Positions 43,121 to 53,936 of a stretch of 64,000 nt of DNA are shown here, piece after piece. Numbering within the stretch: the stretch's first letter is position 1; the number at the start of each line of letters is the position of its first letter. Below the pieces are notes generated by a model. The model was not told the origin of the DNA, made no database searches, and was given only the letters and a program-made list of their open reading frames with translations. The stretch spans positions 930,001 through 994,000 of the forward strand of contig JBCAML010000017.1 in NCBI GenBank assembly GCA_038503075.1. Reading direction: 5' to 3'. Source of the stretch: Gyromitra esculenta. Its lineage: Eukaryota; Ascomycota; Pezizomycetes; Pezizales; Discinaceae. Both the position numbers and the translations under genes were made by a program.

Positions 43121-46100
43121 ATGTCAATTCGCTTTCGCTCATATGTCCCTCATCGTACAACTAGCAACCAATTAGCAGGTGATATGACGAATATATCACA
43201 ATCCATTGCATTGACAGCTGTACCATCAGATGATATCCTGATGGATTCTGGTGGCCTGTTTTCTACTTTTAGTTTTGTTCAACATAGTAATCAACAATCT
43301 CGCCAATACGCAGAGTCTACCAGTAATAGAAGACCACGATTGGACAACACTAGAAAGGAATCCTCACCAAAAACCAACATCCACAGCTCCATCCAAAGCA
43401 TCTTTAGCCCTGATGTACCTTTTCAACGACTTCTTTCTAGGTTTCGAACCACTTATGACACATATTTCCCTGACTGTCCATGTTCTTTTTGTGGCATATT
43501 GATGCTTCCACGTCACGTCAACTGGATCAATAAGGATAATAACAAAATTTATCCTCTTGTAGCTGTTTTAGGCTTTTCAGTATCCGAGAGAATGAAAAGT
43601 GGATCACCACAAATCGCTGTCTGTACTCATTGCAAGACAACTCCCAGGGAACCACCAGCTGCAGGCCCATGGCCTGACGTTCTTATCAGTTTGTCTCAAC
43701 GCTCTAGGATTTTCCTAAGTCCTGTTTCTCTGCAGACAAGCTTGGGCCGCACACAAAGTCACTCTCAGACAATTAATCCTTATGCTACCTACCGCACTGT
43801 CACTGGTAAGATTTCCATCTCTTGTTCCAAATACATTGAGTGCTGAAATTAGGTAGGGAAGATGTCATTATCGAAGAATGAACGTGCTGTTGCATTGTTT
43901 AGTGGCTGTATTGGTGCATTTTTGGAAAGTTCCAATAACTCGGTTGATCAAGGTCATGATATTGAACATCTGCAACACTGCCGTGACTGGCTATTAGCAA
44001 ACAATCCACTATATCACAGATATGATGTTCGTACTCACTTGCAACGTCATCCAGTTCCCACTGCTTCTATCTCATCATTAGCTCCACCAGAAGAGTCACG
44101 TCCAATGAATCGTCCAGATCTTGTCCTCCATCCCTTTGACTATACATCAGCAACAGCAAACGAAGATCATCGTGGATTCAGACTGCCTGTTGGATCTTTA
44201 CCAGGTCCATCTTCAAGCCCTGAACATCATCATATAGGTCTCACACGATCTGATCCTGCCTTAGAACCTCTTTTGTTTCCTGTTCTCTATCCATGGGGTC
44301 AGGGTCACTGGCAGTTGGCTTCACGACAAGAAAGGATCCCTTATCACAACACTCGGTTGGTGGACACCAAGACAAAGTTAAACTCCATTGTTTCACATTA
44401 TCGGGATGACCACTACTGGCCTGCATGGACTTACATGGAAATTGAAGCCTCTCGCATCTTCCAAAATAATTGCAGATTAATCAAAGGCCAAGCTCAACGA
44501 TCAGCAGATCAACGATATACTGCTTCTCAACTACTCCAACCCAGTCAATATGGTTCTTGGTCCATCCTCAACGAAGAACTCACTACCACGATTCCCAAGT
44601 TTATTCGAACTGGTGATACCTTTTTTAGTACTGCTGAGGCCAAGATTCGTTGTATGCTTCAAACATTTGGGGTTCCAACACTATTTGTCACAACAACCTT
44701 CTCAGAACGTTGGCCAAAGTATCAGCAAATTCTCCTTCAAACTGGCAACCATGATACCTTACCCTCCAATCGCCCATGGGATGCTATTCAATACTACTAT
44801 GAACGTTGGCACTGGATCAAAACAACCTATTTTCGTGGATCAACTGTCTCAGGCTTTGGTCAGTTGCAGGAGCTGGTGGAACGTCATGAATTTCAACTGC
44901 GTGGTGCTATTCACACTCATTCACTTCTTTGGACAGAATTTGATCAATCAGAGTTAATTGGCAAAGCCTTTATCCGTGCAGATATTCCTGATCCAGAAAT
45001 GGAATCTGAGTTGTATGAGCTGGTCTTGATGCATCAAATACATCACTGCCATATCCATCTTTGTGGGCGTGATGATACAATGACAGGCCCATGCCGTAAA
45101 GGCTTTCCTGCAGAATTGTCACCAATCACGTTCCAAAAGCCAGGAGAAGTCAGATACACATACCGCAGGCTGACTGAAGCTGATCAGTATGTTGTTCCGT
45201 ACTGCCCACAACTTCTTCTCCTGTGGCAGGCTCATTGCAATGTCCAGTACTGCACTTCCGGAGGTCTGGCAAAATACATTTCAAAGTATGTCACAAAAGC
45301 TGAACTAAAATCTTTGGTTGATATCAGGAGTGAGAATCATACTACATCACATCTTCTTTCCCGTAGGATGGGTTCAATGGAGTGCATGGTTTTGTTATTG
45401 AGCTTTCCCATCTTTCAAATGTCGAGTGGCTGTTTGTATCTTCCAACCTCTATTCCTGTTGAACGAACATCGGTTGTCAAACCTGCTTGGCTTCTCAAAC
45501 AGCAAGCTGACGATGACACACCCTACTATCCCGATGCATTAGAAAAGTATTTTTCTCGACCAGCACATCCCATGTTTGAGAGACTTACATATTTCCACTA
45601 TCATTCTTATTATAAGCTGGAACGGAGAAAAAGGAGAAGTCAAGGCAATTATTGGCCTGACAAAAATGGAAACTTTGTATATGCCCGTAAAAAGGTAAAG
45701 TTGTGTCAAAGGTTTGCTTGAATATTTGTTAACATGGAATATAGCCTGTCCTGATCCGTACTGTTCATCGTCGCTTAGCTGATGGTGATTCATTCTTTTT
45801 CGTCAAACTTCTTCAACTGAAGCCATGGAGATCTGACGAAGAGATCTTTGGTAACGGCAACTTCACTACTTACAAAGATCACATGTTAGCTCAGTTTCCA
45901 AATCTCTATCATGATTTGATGTCAACATACCAGTCAGGAATCCATCAACATTCACTTCAGCAAGCAGATATTTACCTGGAGCTCCTTGATACAATTGTCG
46001 ATGGTCATTGCGTATCCGTAAAGTCAGTAATTCAAGACCAGTTAATTATGATGCAACAATCTCCACTCCCAGTCCCCAACTCAATGGCAATATTTGATCT

Positions 46101-47444
46101 TCGTGGAGATCAATACACGGCATACTGTAACATTACTCAAGCAGTAGCTCAAGCTCGCTTAGGCAGCCCTGGAGTGAAATTGTTTATTACTGGCCCTGCA
46201 GGTACTGGCAAGTCCTATTTGCTTCGTGCCTTACAGCAATGGTTTTCAAGTCAGCGTATGGAGTTCCTGTTACTTGCACCTACTGGAATAGCTGCCAACA
46301 ACATAAATGGTCAAACGATTCACTGTGCCCTTCACATTGGTGGTCATGGAGATGGTGGTGGACTGAAATCGAACATCTTTCAGTCAACGGAAAAGCTTCA
46401 CCAACTCAAAAAAGTCAGGGTTCTGATTATTGATGAGATATCCATGGTTAACTCTGACCTATTTGAATTCATATCCTCTCTCTTTGCTCGCCTTCACAAC
46501 AATATCAAGCCTTTTGGTAACCTCCATGTATTGTGTTTGGGCGATTTGTTGCAATTGCCTCCTGTCACCGGAAAGAAGATTTTCTTTTCACCAATATGGA
46601 GGCTTTTCAGTCCAATATTTCTGAGGGAATCAATGCGTCAGCGTGAGGATCCAGCCTTTTTTAACCTATTAAACGATCTGCGCTTTGGCAACATCAGTCC
46701 TGCCAGCAGTGAAATAATTCAACAAAAAGTTCAAGCCTTTCATGCCCCTGCAAAAACCTATCTAACAACTTATTTGGTCTCTTTTTGCCAAACAGCCAAC
46801 AAAATCAACAATCTTCTTCTTGATACCCTACCTGACACTATGAGACATGTCTTCCATGCAATTGATCGAGAGGAAGGACAACTTCTATCAAAGGAATCAC
46901 ATGAACGTACCTTCAAAAAAGGTACCAACTATCCTGTGGAGGTTGTCTGTGTACTTGGAGCAAAAGTAATGTTTTTAAATAACACATTACTCTCTGTTGG
47001 AGTATCCAATGGGACCTGTGGGGTGATAGTTGCTCTTCGAGAAGAAGGACTACCGACTGTAGCATTCCCTACTATTGAGGGTATACGGGTAAGATGAAAA
47101 TATGCATCTTTTACTAAACAGTCAGTAACTAACATGCAATGTAGATGGTGGAAATACAACTTGATACAGTCCACTTTCGCAATTATGGAATCCTATATTC
47201 CAGGACTCAGTTGCCAATTCAAAATGCTTTCGCACTCACGATCCACAAAACTCAAGGGCTCTCCTTGAACAATATTAGCGTTGCATTAGATCAAACCCTT
47301 TTTAGTGCTGGTCAGGTGTATACTGCATTAAGTAGGGCCAAACGCTGGGAAGATGTCAGTATCTCCTGTTTTGATCCATTAGCAGTAAAATTTGACATTG
47401 AGGCTGTGAAAGAATATGAGAGATTGGCGGTGTTGGTATCATAA
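43121..47444 (+). CDS. Helitron Rep/helicase (four exons, 1388 residues)
   Basis: Exons 43121-43805, 43857-45694, 45745-47088 and 47145-47444 form one open frame. Introns are 50-56 bp with GT-AG and branch sites GTTAAC or CTAAC. Exon 1 has a CPCSFCG...CTHC zinc region. The Helitron-like N domain follows (LFPVLYPWGQG, RIFQNNCRLIKGQ). The HUH nuclease has GAIHTHSLLW (His581, His583) and two tyrosines spaced Y-X3-Y in KYISKY (Tyr702, Tyr706). The Pif1-type helicase has Walker A GPAGTGKS (991-998), Walker B LIIDEIS (Asp1071), LGDLLQLPPV, and in exon 4 ALTIHKTQG and YTALSRAKRW. It nicks and rejoins DNA and unwinds it during rolling-circle transposition. All key residues are present, so the protein could be functional. 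Confidence 0.92.
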
Positions 47445-48045
47445 GTCATAGTAGTGTGTTCAGTGCTGGTGCCAATTGTCGTGAATATTTGATGTCGAAA
47501 AAATTAAGAGATCAAGAAGTGGAAAGTAGATGGTTATGCTGTAGCTAATTAGTGGTAACGAGGAAAATAAGGTCAGGAGAGTTTAATAAACTAAGGGGTG
47601 ATTAGTCTCAAGAGAATGGTAAATTGTTCCGGGACTGTTAAAATGATTGTGGTGGTAACAAGGTAACAGTCTCAAAGAAAGTAGAAGGATAGTATTTGGT
47701 AACGAGAAAGTAAATAGTGGTAGCCAGGATGCTGCATGTGGCAGTTGAAAAATTTGTAGTAAAGTAAAACCATGCAGATAATGCTGTTTGATGTTGTTGC
47801 TAAAACATTGGTAACAGTAATCGTAATTATATTAGTAGTAGTAGTTGGAGATATAGAACACTAGCATAAAAGATATTCATTTTCTTGATCGTTAGTAGAG
47901 TAAACCTGCTCAAACAGCATCTAAATATAGAGGGTTAGTACTTACTGCCTAGTGCCATGCAATATAACACACAAATGACCTGTTAACATTCCATACCGTA
48001 AAGACACTCAACTCGTAAATCACACATGAATACAAAGAAAATCCA
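47445..48045. other. AT-rich region between convergent Helitron Rep and dioxygenase genes
   Basis: No gene recognised. Rich in GGTAACGAG-like and 'gtggtaac' phrases. Candidate Helitron 3' end here, but no convincing hairpin plus CTRR terminus identified (a CTAGT occurs at about 47,951). Confidence 0.45.
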
Positions 48046-49374
48046 CTAATTATTACATCTTGGCTTTTCCTGCCTCATACCCTTTTGCCTTTCCCTCTTT
48101 GCTTCTCGTAGCTCAGCTCTATGACTCTTTCTATCCTTTTTTTTCTTTGCCAATCCTTTTTCCATTCTCTTTTTCCCTTTACTCTTACCGTACTTTTGAT
48201 TTCCTACCTTTTCATTGTATCGATCAAGTTTGTCAAAATTGCCTTTCGCAGTAAAAAGATCAATAGAGTTCCTTGTCCCCTCTGTGATCTCTGTCACCTT
48301 GTGAGCAATTAGAGTTCCCAAAAACATAAAGCATTCACCAACGCCAACCTGAATCTTCATTTTCAGTTGCCATAAAACCAAATCTCCACCTTTGAATCCT
48401 GTCCCATATGGTGCCATTGCATTAAAACAAGTAGGCAGGTCCATCCAATCCTGATGTGTAGCTGATACATCACCTTGCTGCCCTCTATTGATACAAACCC
48501 CATGCCAGGCACCTGCAGCAGGTGTTAATGCCTTCCCCGCTTTGGTTTTGTATGTTGCCATATGTTTAACAACAGGGCCTGTGAACTTCACCCATTGTTC
48601 TGGTGCTTGCATTCTCAGTTCGTAGGAGATTGCCTCAAATAGTTCCTGATTTTCCTTCAACCATTTATCAGCAATAGGCTGATCCCTTTTTGTCTCTGCT
48701 GTCTCCATCATTCTCTTATTGTAATGAGCCCACACACCATAATGCCTTGTGTCGTATACACCCCGTGCAAGTGGATCTCCACCTCCCCCCCTTTTCCTGG
48801 TAGTGCGATCAGGCAGCAATGCATCAGATTCTGTCAAAGTTTGCACCTGTGATTTTGCAAGCTTGAATCTGTATCCCAATAAAACTCCTTCCTGATCACG
48901 GACTTCCAAATCTCCCATGCTAGAAGGGTAGAATGCAAAGGTATGAATGGCTTCTGTGTGCTCTGTGATGCTTGCCATCAACTTTTGTTCTCCATGATAC
49001 CTTTCTTTCAAAAGTGTGTAGGAAATTGGAGAGCGAACAACAAAAATATTTTGGATCGCTTTCCATGATTGGTAGATGGTAGTAACTTCTGTCTCAACAG
49101 TGCTGCCCTTAGGAATTTGATATGGGAAGTTGCTGTATTTGAATGCTTTGCTGTCCATCAAGTGATGGATTCTGGATAGTGTATCATTCGAAGCGGAAGC
49201 AGAAAGGGATTTGGAAGCAAAGGCGGAGGCGAAAGTGGAAGCGGAAGTGGAAGTGGAGGCGGAGGCGGAAGCGGAGGCGGAGGTGGAAGCGGAGGCAGAA
49301 GTGGAGGCGGAAGTGGAAGCGGGGGTGGAAGTGGAAGCGGGGGTGGAAGTGGAAGCGGAAGCGGAAAAAGGCAT
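48046..49374 (-). CDS. 2OG-Fe(II) dioxygenase, TET/JBP-like
   Basis: 442 residues, single exon. Residues 1-62 are an Ala/Ser/Thr repeat encoded by a minisatellite. The conserved core has CINRGQQGDVSATHQDWMD with the metal HxD pair (His307, Asp309), the GFKGGDLVLWQLKMKIQVGVG strand region (325-346), the distal metal His358 (LIAHKV) and the 2-oxoglutarate Arg368 (EGTRNSIDLF). All four key residues are kept. The layout matches the TET/JBP-type oxygenase domain, whose known members oxidise 5-methylcytosine or thymine in DNA; related fungal genes are known to travel with KDZ-type transposons. A Lys/Arg-rich tail (395-442) suggests nuclear entry and nucleic-acid contact. It is convergent with the Helitron Rep gene and shares its AT-rich composition. 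A different 2OG oxygenase subgroup is possible. Confidence 0.68.
   Translation of the reverse strand: MPFSASASTSTPASTSTPASTSASTSASASTSASASASASTSTSASTFASAFASKSLSASASNDTLSRIHHLMDSKAFKYSNFPYQIPKGSTVETEVTTIYQSWKAIQNIFVVRSPISYTLLKERYHGEQKLMASITEHTEAIHTFAFYPSSMGDLEVRDQEGVLLGYRFKLAKSQVQTLTESDALLPDRTTRKRGGGGDPLARGVYDTRHYGVWAHYNKRMMETAETKRDQPIADKWLKENQELFEAISYELRMQAPEQWVKFTGPVVKHMATYKTKAGKALTPAAGAWHGVCINRGQQGDVSATHQDWMDLPTCFNAMAPYGTGFKGGDLVLWQLKMKIQVGVGECFMFLGTLIAHKVTEITEGTRNSIDLFTAKGNFDKLDRYNEKVGNQKYGKSKGKKRMEKGLAKKKKDRKSHRAELREAKRERQKGMRQEKPRCNN
49190..49372. repeat. GGAAGCGGAGGCGGA-type minisatellite within the dioxygenase gene
   Basis: Tandem 6-12 bp units (GAAGCG, GAGGCG, GTGGAA) encoding the Ala/Ser/Thr-rich N-terminus of the dioxygenase. 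Long frames on the opposite strand are artefacts. Confidence 0.85.
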
Positions 49375-49444
49375 TTTAAATCTATTGGTCTCCTGTCAGC
49401 TTAATGCTGACGGTTGAATGCAGTATTGATGAGTAGCGAGTTTT

Positions 49445-49545
49445 TGCATGTTTGCCTCCTGCGCGAGGGTTCTTTTGCATGTTTTGCCTCCTGCGCGAGG
49501 GTTCTTTTGCATGTTTGCCTCCTGCGAGAGGGTTCTTTGCCTTAT
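49445..49545. repeat. three tandem copies of a 31-32 bp repeat
   Basis: Three near-identical units around 'tgcatgtttgcctcctgcg' then 'cgagggttcttt', at about 49,447, 49,478 and 49,510. It lies directly upstream of the dioxygenase gene. Confidence 0.85.
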
Positions 49546-49855
49546 CCTTGTGCACAGGAATTTTACCCTCTTTATTGAGCAGCAAGAAGTGGGGCCGGAA
49601 AGCCTTACACCCAGGCGGACCGTATTGCCACGCGTCACCGTCAAAAATTGGCGTTGTAGTAGCCAGGTCCCTGACCAACAGTACGTATACCATTGGCGCG
49701 GTATTAGGAATTCTCAACTAGCTTGCTACACAAAGAACGCGAATGGAACTAGTACCAAGGCCGAAGCCAAAGCCATACAGGGACAGGGACAGGGACAGGA
49801 ACGAGGTTGCGAGCGAAGAAACTGACAGGAGAACGTTAAACGAACCTTGAAGTAT
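49546..49855. other. non-coding stretch, nothing recognised
   Basis: No supported gene. A short GGGACA run lies at 49,780-49,798. Confidence 0.35.
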
Positions 49856-50265
49856 AATAAAAGCAGTTGGTAGGCAGAGAATAGAAGGCAGGCGGAGCGC
49901 GGTAGGCAGGCGGTAGGCAGGCGGAGCGTGGTAGGCAGGCGGAGCGTGGTAGGCAGGCAGGCTGAGAGTCGTTTGGTGGGAACTGTAGGGTTAAGGTTTT
50001 GGGGTGGGCTGCTTGACTAGAGTGCTTGGGCGGGGACTGCTTGGGCGGAGGCTGCTCGGGCGAGAGCTGCTTGGGCGGGGGGAAGCTGGCAGTCGAGAGC
50101 TGCTCGGGCGAGGGCTGCTAGGGTGGGGGCTGCTTGGGCGGAGGCTGCTCGGGCGAGAGCTGCTTGGGCGGGGGGAAGCTGGCAGTCGAGAGCTGCTCGG
50201 GCGAGGGCTGCTAGGGTGGGGGCTGCTTGGGCGGAGGCTGCTCGGGCGGGGGCTGTTAGAGAAGA
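49856..50265. repeat. GC-rich minisatellites (about 20-bp and 93-bp units)
   Basis: 49,866-49,965 repeats 'ggtaggcaggcggagcg'. 50,034-50,262 holds a 93-bp unit beginning 'ttgggcggaggctgctcggg' at 50,041, 50,134 and (partial) 50,227. Because 93 is a multiple of three, it stays open and gives a Pro/Ser/Arg repeat frame on the minus strand; this is a repeat artefact. Confidence 0.85.
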
Positions 50266-50351
50266 GCTTGAGGCGTAGGAGAAAAGCTTTGGATCGAGAG
50301 TTGATGGGCGGGCATAAGATGTGGTGATGTATAGGCGAGGTGTTGACTTCG

Positions 50352-53300
50352 TTAGGGGTGGCTGGAGCAAACAGAAAATCGAAGGACGGGTAACACGCCA
50401 AGGATAGTTACCCTGCCCTGGCCCAGCGGTCCCACAAATAGGATATCAAAAACTAGTTCATTAACCACAATCGGAGATGGAGGGGGTATTACTTGTCCTG
50501 GAAGGGGGTCGTTGGCGGCAGGTTTAAGGAGCGAAACGTGGAAGACGGGGTGATACTTGACTGATGGTGGAAGATCTATTTCGTATGCAAAAGGCGACAC
50601 TATCTTTTTTACCGGATAGGGTCCCATCCATTTCCAGTCGAGTTTCCGGGCATTATGAACGGTCCGGATATTCTTCATAGATACAAATACCTGGTTGTTG
50701 ACTTGATAAGCAGGGGCCGGGGTTCTGTGCTTATTAGTAGAGGTTTCCTGAATGTCCTGAGCGGTTCGAATTTGCATTCGGAGGTAGTCATACAAATCTT
50801 GCATCGTAGTTGCAAAGGTTGAGGAGTCTAGGCTTTGGGCAGTGGTTATTGAAGGAATAATGGAAGTATCAAAGCGGGGATGGTAGCCATAGTTTGCGAA
50901 AAAAGGCGAGACCTTGGTACTAGCCGATTCCTGGTTATTCGCGGAGAATTCTGCCATCGGTAACCATTTACTCCAGTCTCCTTGTTGATAGGATACATAG
51001 GATCGCAAGTATTGTTCCATAACCGCGTTCAATTGCTCAGTTTGTCCGTCGGTTTCTGGGTGGAAGGCTGTTGACATCCTAGCTTGTATCCCTAGGCGCA
51101 GGCAGAGTTCTTTCCAAAAATGGGCGGTGAACTGGGTTCCTCTATTGGAGGTAATATGTGTTGGTAAGCCGTGAAGTTTCCAAACATGCTGGAGGTAGAG
51201 ATCTGCGACGTCTCGTGAATTGACAGTAGTATTGCACGGAATGAGATGTCGCATTTTCGATAAATGGTCCACTATTACCATGATAGCATCATAGCCGTTT
51301 GACTCTAGGAGGCCTGTTACAAAGTCCATCGAGATTTCTTGCCAAGGGCGGTTTGGAATAGGTAGAGGGCGAAGAACTCCTTGGGTTTGCTGGGTAACTG
51401 GCTTTGCTTTCTGGCAGATATGGCAGTTACGTACATATTGTTTGATTGATTCTCTCATCTTGGGCCAGTAGAAACTTCTAGCAAGGAGTTCAAAGGTCTT
51501 GTCTCGTCCCGGGTGGCCTGCTGCAGGGTTGTCGTGGTGTCTTCAGATTAATTCCAAGCGGAGAGCATCTAGGTTAGGGACGTAGATACATCCTCGATAA
51601 CACAACCTTCCGTTTTCCTCTGTACACTCACTTAAGGTGATCTTTTTAGATTGTTGATCTTTATTCCTTAGTGCCTCGAGTATCTCTTCAGGGAACTTGT
51701 CAGCGATAAATCCTTCTAGGAAAAGTTTCTCTAGGGGGGCATCCAATTCAGCGGCTTCATTTGACAAAGAAGCCGACAACAAACTTATCTTAGGGTCAAT
51801 ATTTTCTTTCTTTAACACCACCTGGCTCTGGTGTACCAGTCTTTCATCCCCTTCCTTGGGGAGGTCTCCCGATCTCCTAGTCAATGCGTCCGGTTTTCCT
51901 CCTTGGCTGCCTGGTCGGTAAGTGATCACAAAATCAAAGCGGGATAGGTATTCTGCCCATCTGGCTTGTCGACGATTAAGTTGTTTAGTACTCATAAAGT
52001 ACTCGAGGTTTTTGTGGTCACTAATGACGTCAATGGGGTGCTTAGATCCTTCAAGTTCCGGGCGCCATTCTTCAAACACACGAATGATGGCTAATAGTTC
52101 CTTATCATAGATCTCGTAGTTGCATTCAGCAGGTGAATGCTTCTTGAAGAAGAATGCTACAGGGTGTAGTACTCCAGCATCATCATATTGTGACAGGATA
52201 CCTCCAGATACGAAATCTGAGGCATCGGTTTCGACGATGATTTTTTTATTTGGATCAAAGTGAATGAGGATTGGGGTGGTGGTGAAGGCATGCTTGAGAT
52301 TTTCAAAGGCAATATCTGCCTCTACTGTCCATTTGAAGGTAATCACCTTTTTTGTGAGAGCTGTCAGGGGTGAAGCAAGTTTAGAGAATCCTAAGATAAA
52401 CCGACGGTAAAAATTGGCAAACCCTAGGAAAGCTTGGACATCTTTAACACTTTTAGGCGTTCCCCATTCCCGGACGGCCTTCAGCTTTTCCTCGTCCATT
52501 TTAATGCCATCGGGGGTGAGGATGAGGCCGAGGTATTTAGTAGTTTGTACCTCGAACTCGCATTTCTCCGGTTTCAGCAAGATGTCATTATCTTTGAGGG
52601 TTTGGAGGACCTTGCGAACATGGGTCTGATGTTCAGCGAAAGTATCGCTGTAGATAAGAATATCATCCAGGTAAGCGGTGCAAAAGATGTCTAGATATTC
52701 CGTAAGGCAGTCGTTCACGAAACGCTGGAATGTTCCCGGGGCATTAGTTAGACCAAATGGCATAACCTGATATTCGTAAAGACCATAACGGGTGCGGAAT
52801 GCAGTTTTCCATTCATCTCCTTCTGAAATGCGTACTTGGTGGTATCCATCGCGAAGGTCTAGTTTCGTATACCATTGGGCCTTTGCCAAGCGATCGAGTG
52901 TTTCTCGGATTAAAGGGGAGGTATATCGGTCTTTAACCGTAATTGCATTTAGACCCCAGTAGTCCACGCACAGGCGTAAAGAGCCATCAACTTTTTTGAC
53001 GAAAAGTACGGGGGATCCTGCTGGGGAGGAACTGGCTCGGATGAAGCCTTTTTCAAGGTTGTGCTCTATATATTTTTTCAGCACAATTAGTTCCTCTCGG
53101 GACATTCCGTACAATGGTCCATAAGGGGCATCTTTTCCTTCCATCAATTGTATCTTGTGGTCGTATGAGCGGCGGGGAGGTAATCCTTGGGCTTTCTTTT
53201 TGTCAAACATATCTAAAAAGTCGTGGTACTCCAAGGGGATACGTGATTTCCATTCTTCTTTAGTTGTTTTGTTGTCTATGATTTTGTTTATTTCATAGAG

Positions 53301-53936
53301 CGACATGGCATAGGCCTGTGAGGTTCGTTTTCTGGTGAGAGTTCTAAAACTAGCGGCACCAATAAACGACAGGTTTAGCCTAGGAGGAGCTGGGATCGAG
53401 AAGGTGGATACAATAGATGAGTCAGGGGCACAGTGGGTGGTGCAGAGTTTGGAATTAAACTCAATGCGTTTGTTGGCAAAATGGAGGCGAACATCATGGT
53501 GATTCATCCATGGTATGCCTAAAATGAGGGGGTAGTGACCAAGTTGGGTCACAAAGCAAGGGGCTTGTTCACGATGATTTTGTATGAAAAGATTAAGGTT
53601 GGCGATGTGGGTGATGTCTCCTGAGCTAACAGGGCGGCCATCAATCACTTCTAGCTGTCGAGGGGTTTTTAACGGAAAGAGGGGTAAAGAATAGTGACTC
53701 GCAAAGTCTTTGTCGATGAAAGCGAATCCGGAGGCTCCGGTATCTAATAGTGCGTGGGTTTTTATGATTTTATTATTGTGGGAAATGTTACATGATATAA
53801 CGAAATGTTCCCCATCCAACCCATCCTTCACACGCAAATCTGATACCGAGAAACCTGAAATGGAAAATACTGACAAAGGCAAAGAAATGGGAACCAAGGC
53901 GGGGTCACTGATCGGCCTTGGTTGTACTAGTTTAAA
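50352..53936 (-). pseudogene. Gypsy pol: protease, RT, RNase H, integrase (one nonsense, truncated)
   Basis: In frame from the slippery site: protease HALLDTGASGF; RT with RLCVDYWGLNAITVKDRYTS and YLDDILIYS; RNase H with VETDASDFVSGG and SDHKNLEYFMSTKQ. A single TGA at 51,543-51,545 interrupts the frame just before the zinc-binding GHPGRDKTFELL. The integrase continues unbroken ([55 protein letters not shown]). The end reads ELVFDILFVGPLGQGR, a possible start of a chromodomain, then unrelated sequence. TSDRGTQ is changed to TSNRGTQ, which replaces the second catalytic Asp of the integrase. Confidence 0.9.

Larger units (their letters stand above)
40761..48045 (+). mobile_element. Helitron (rolling-circle transposon), apparently autonomous
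   Basis: AT-rich unit starting sharply where Gypsy similarity ends (40,760/40,761). The left end carries nested inverted repeats: TTAAAC (40761-40766) with GTTTAA (40801-40806), and AGTAGG (40780-40785) with CCTACT (40795-40800). It encodes an OB-fold-like accessory protein and a complete Rep/Pif1-helicase. The left end lacks the classic TC start, which leaves room for a Helentron/Helitron2-type element. The right end is not resolved: it may lie between 47,445 and 48,045, or beyond the dioxygenase gene near 49,400, up to which the AT-rich composition continues. Confidence 0.85.

Noticed and set aside
49143..49417. Basic and acidic repeat frames on the plus strand
   Set aside because: Shadow of the minisatellite encoding the Ala/Ser/Thr N-terminus of the dioxygenase on the minus strand.
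49991..50401. 136-residue Pro/Ser/Arg frame and its Gly/Leu counterpart on the other strand
   Set aside because: Created by the 93-bp repeat; no conserved sequence outside it.
40740..51130. Helitron nested in one Gypsy element whose other half is the 50.4-55.9 kb element
   Set aside because: The two Gypsy parts overlap in their integrase regions and belong to different subfamilies, so they are not two halves of one element.
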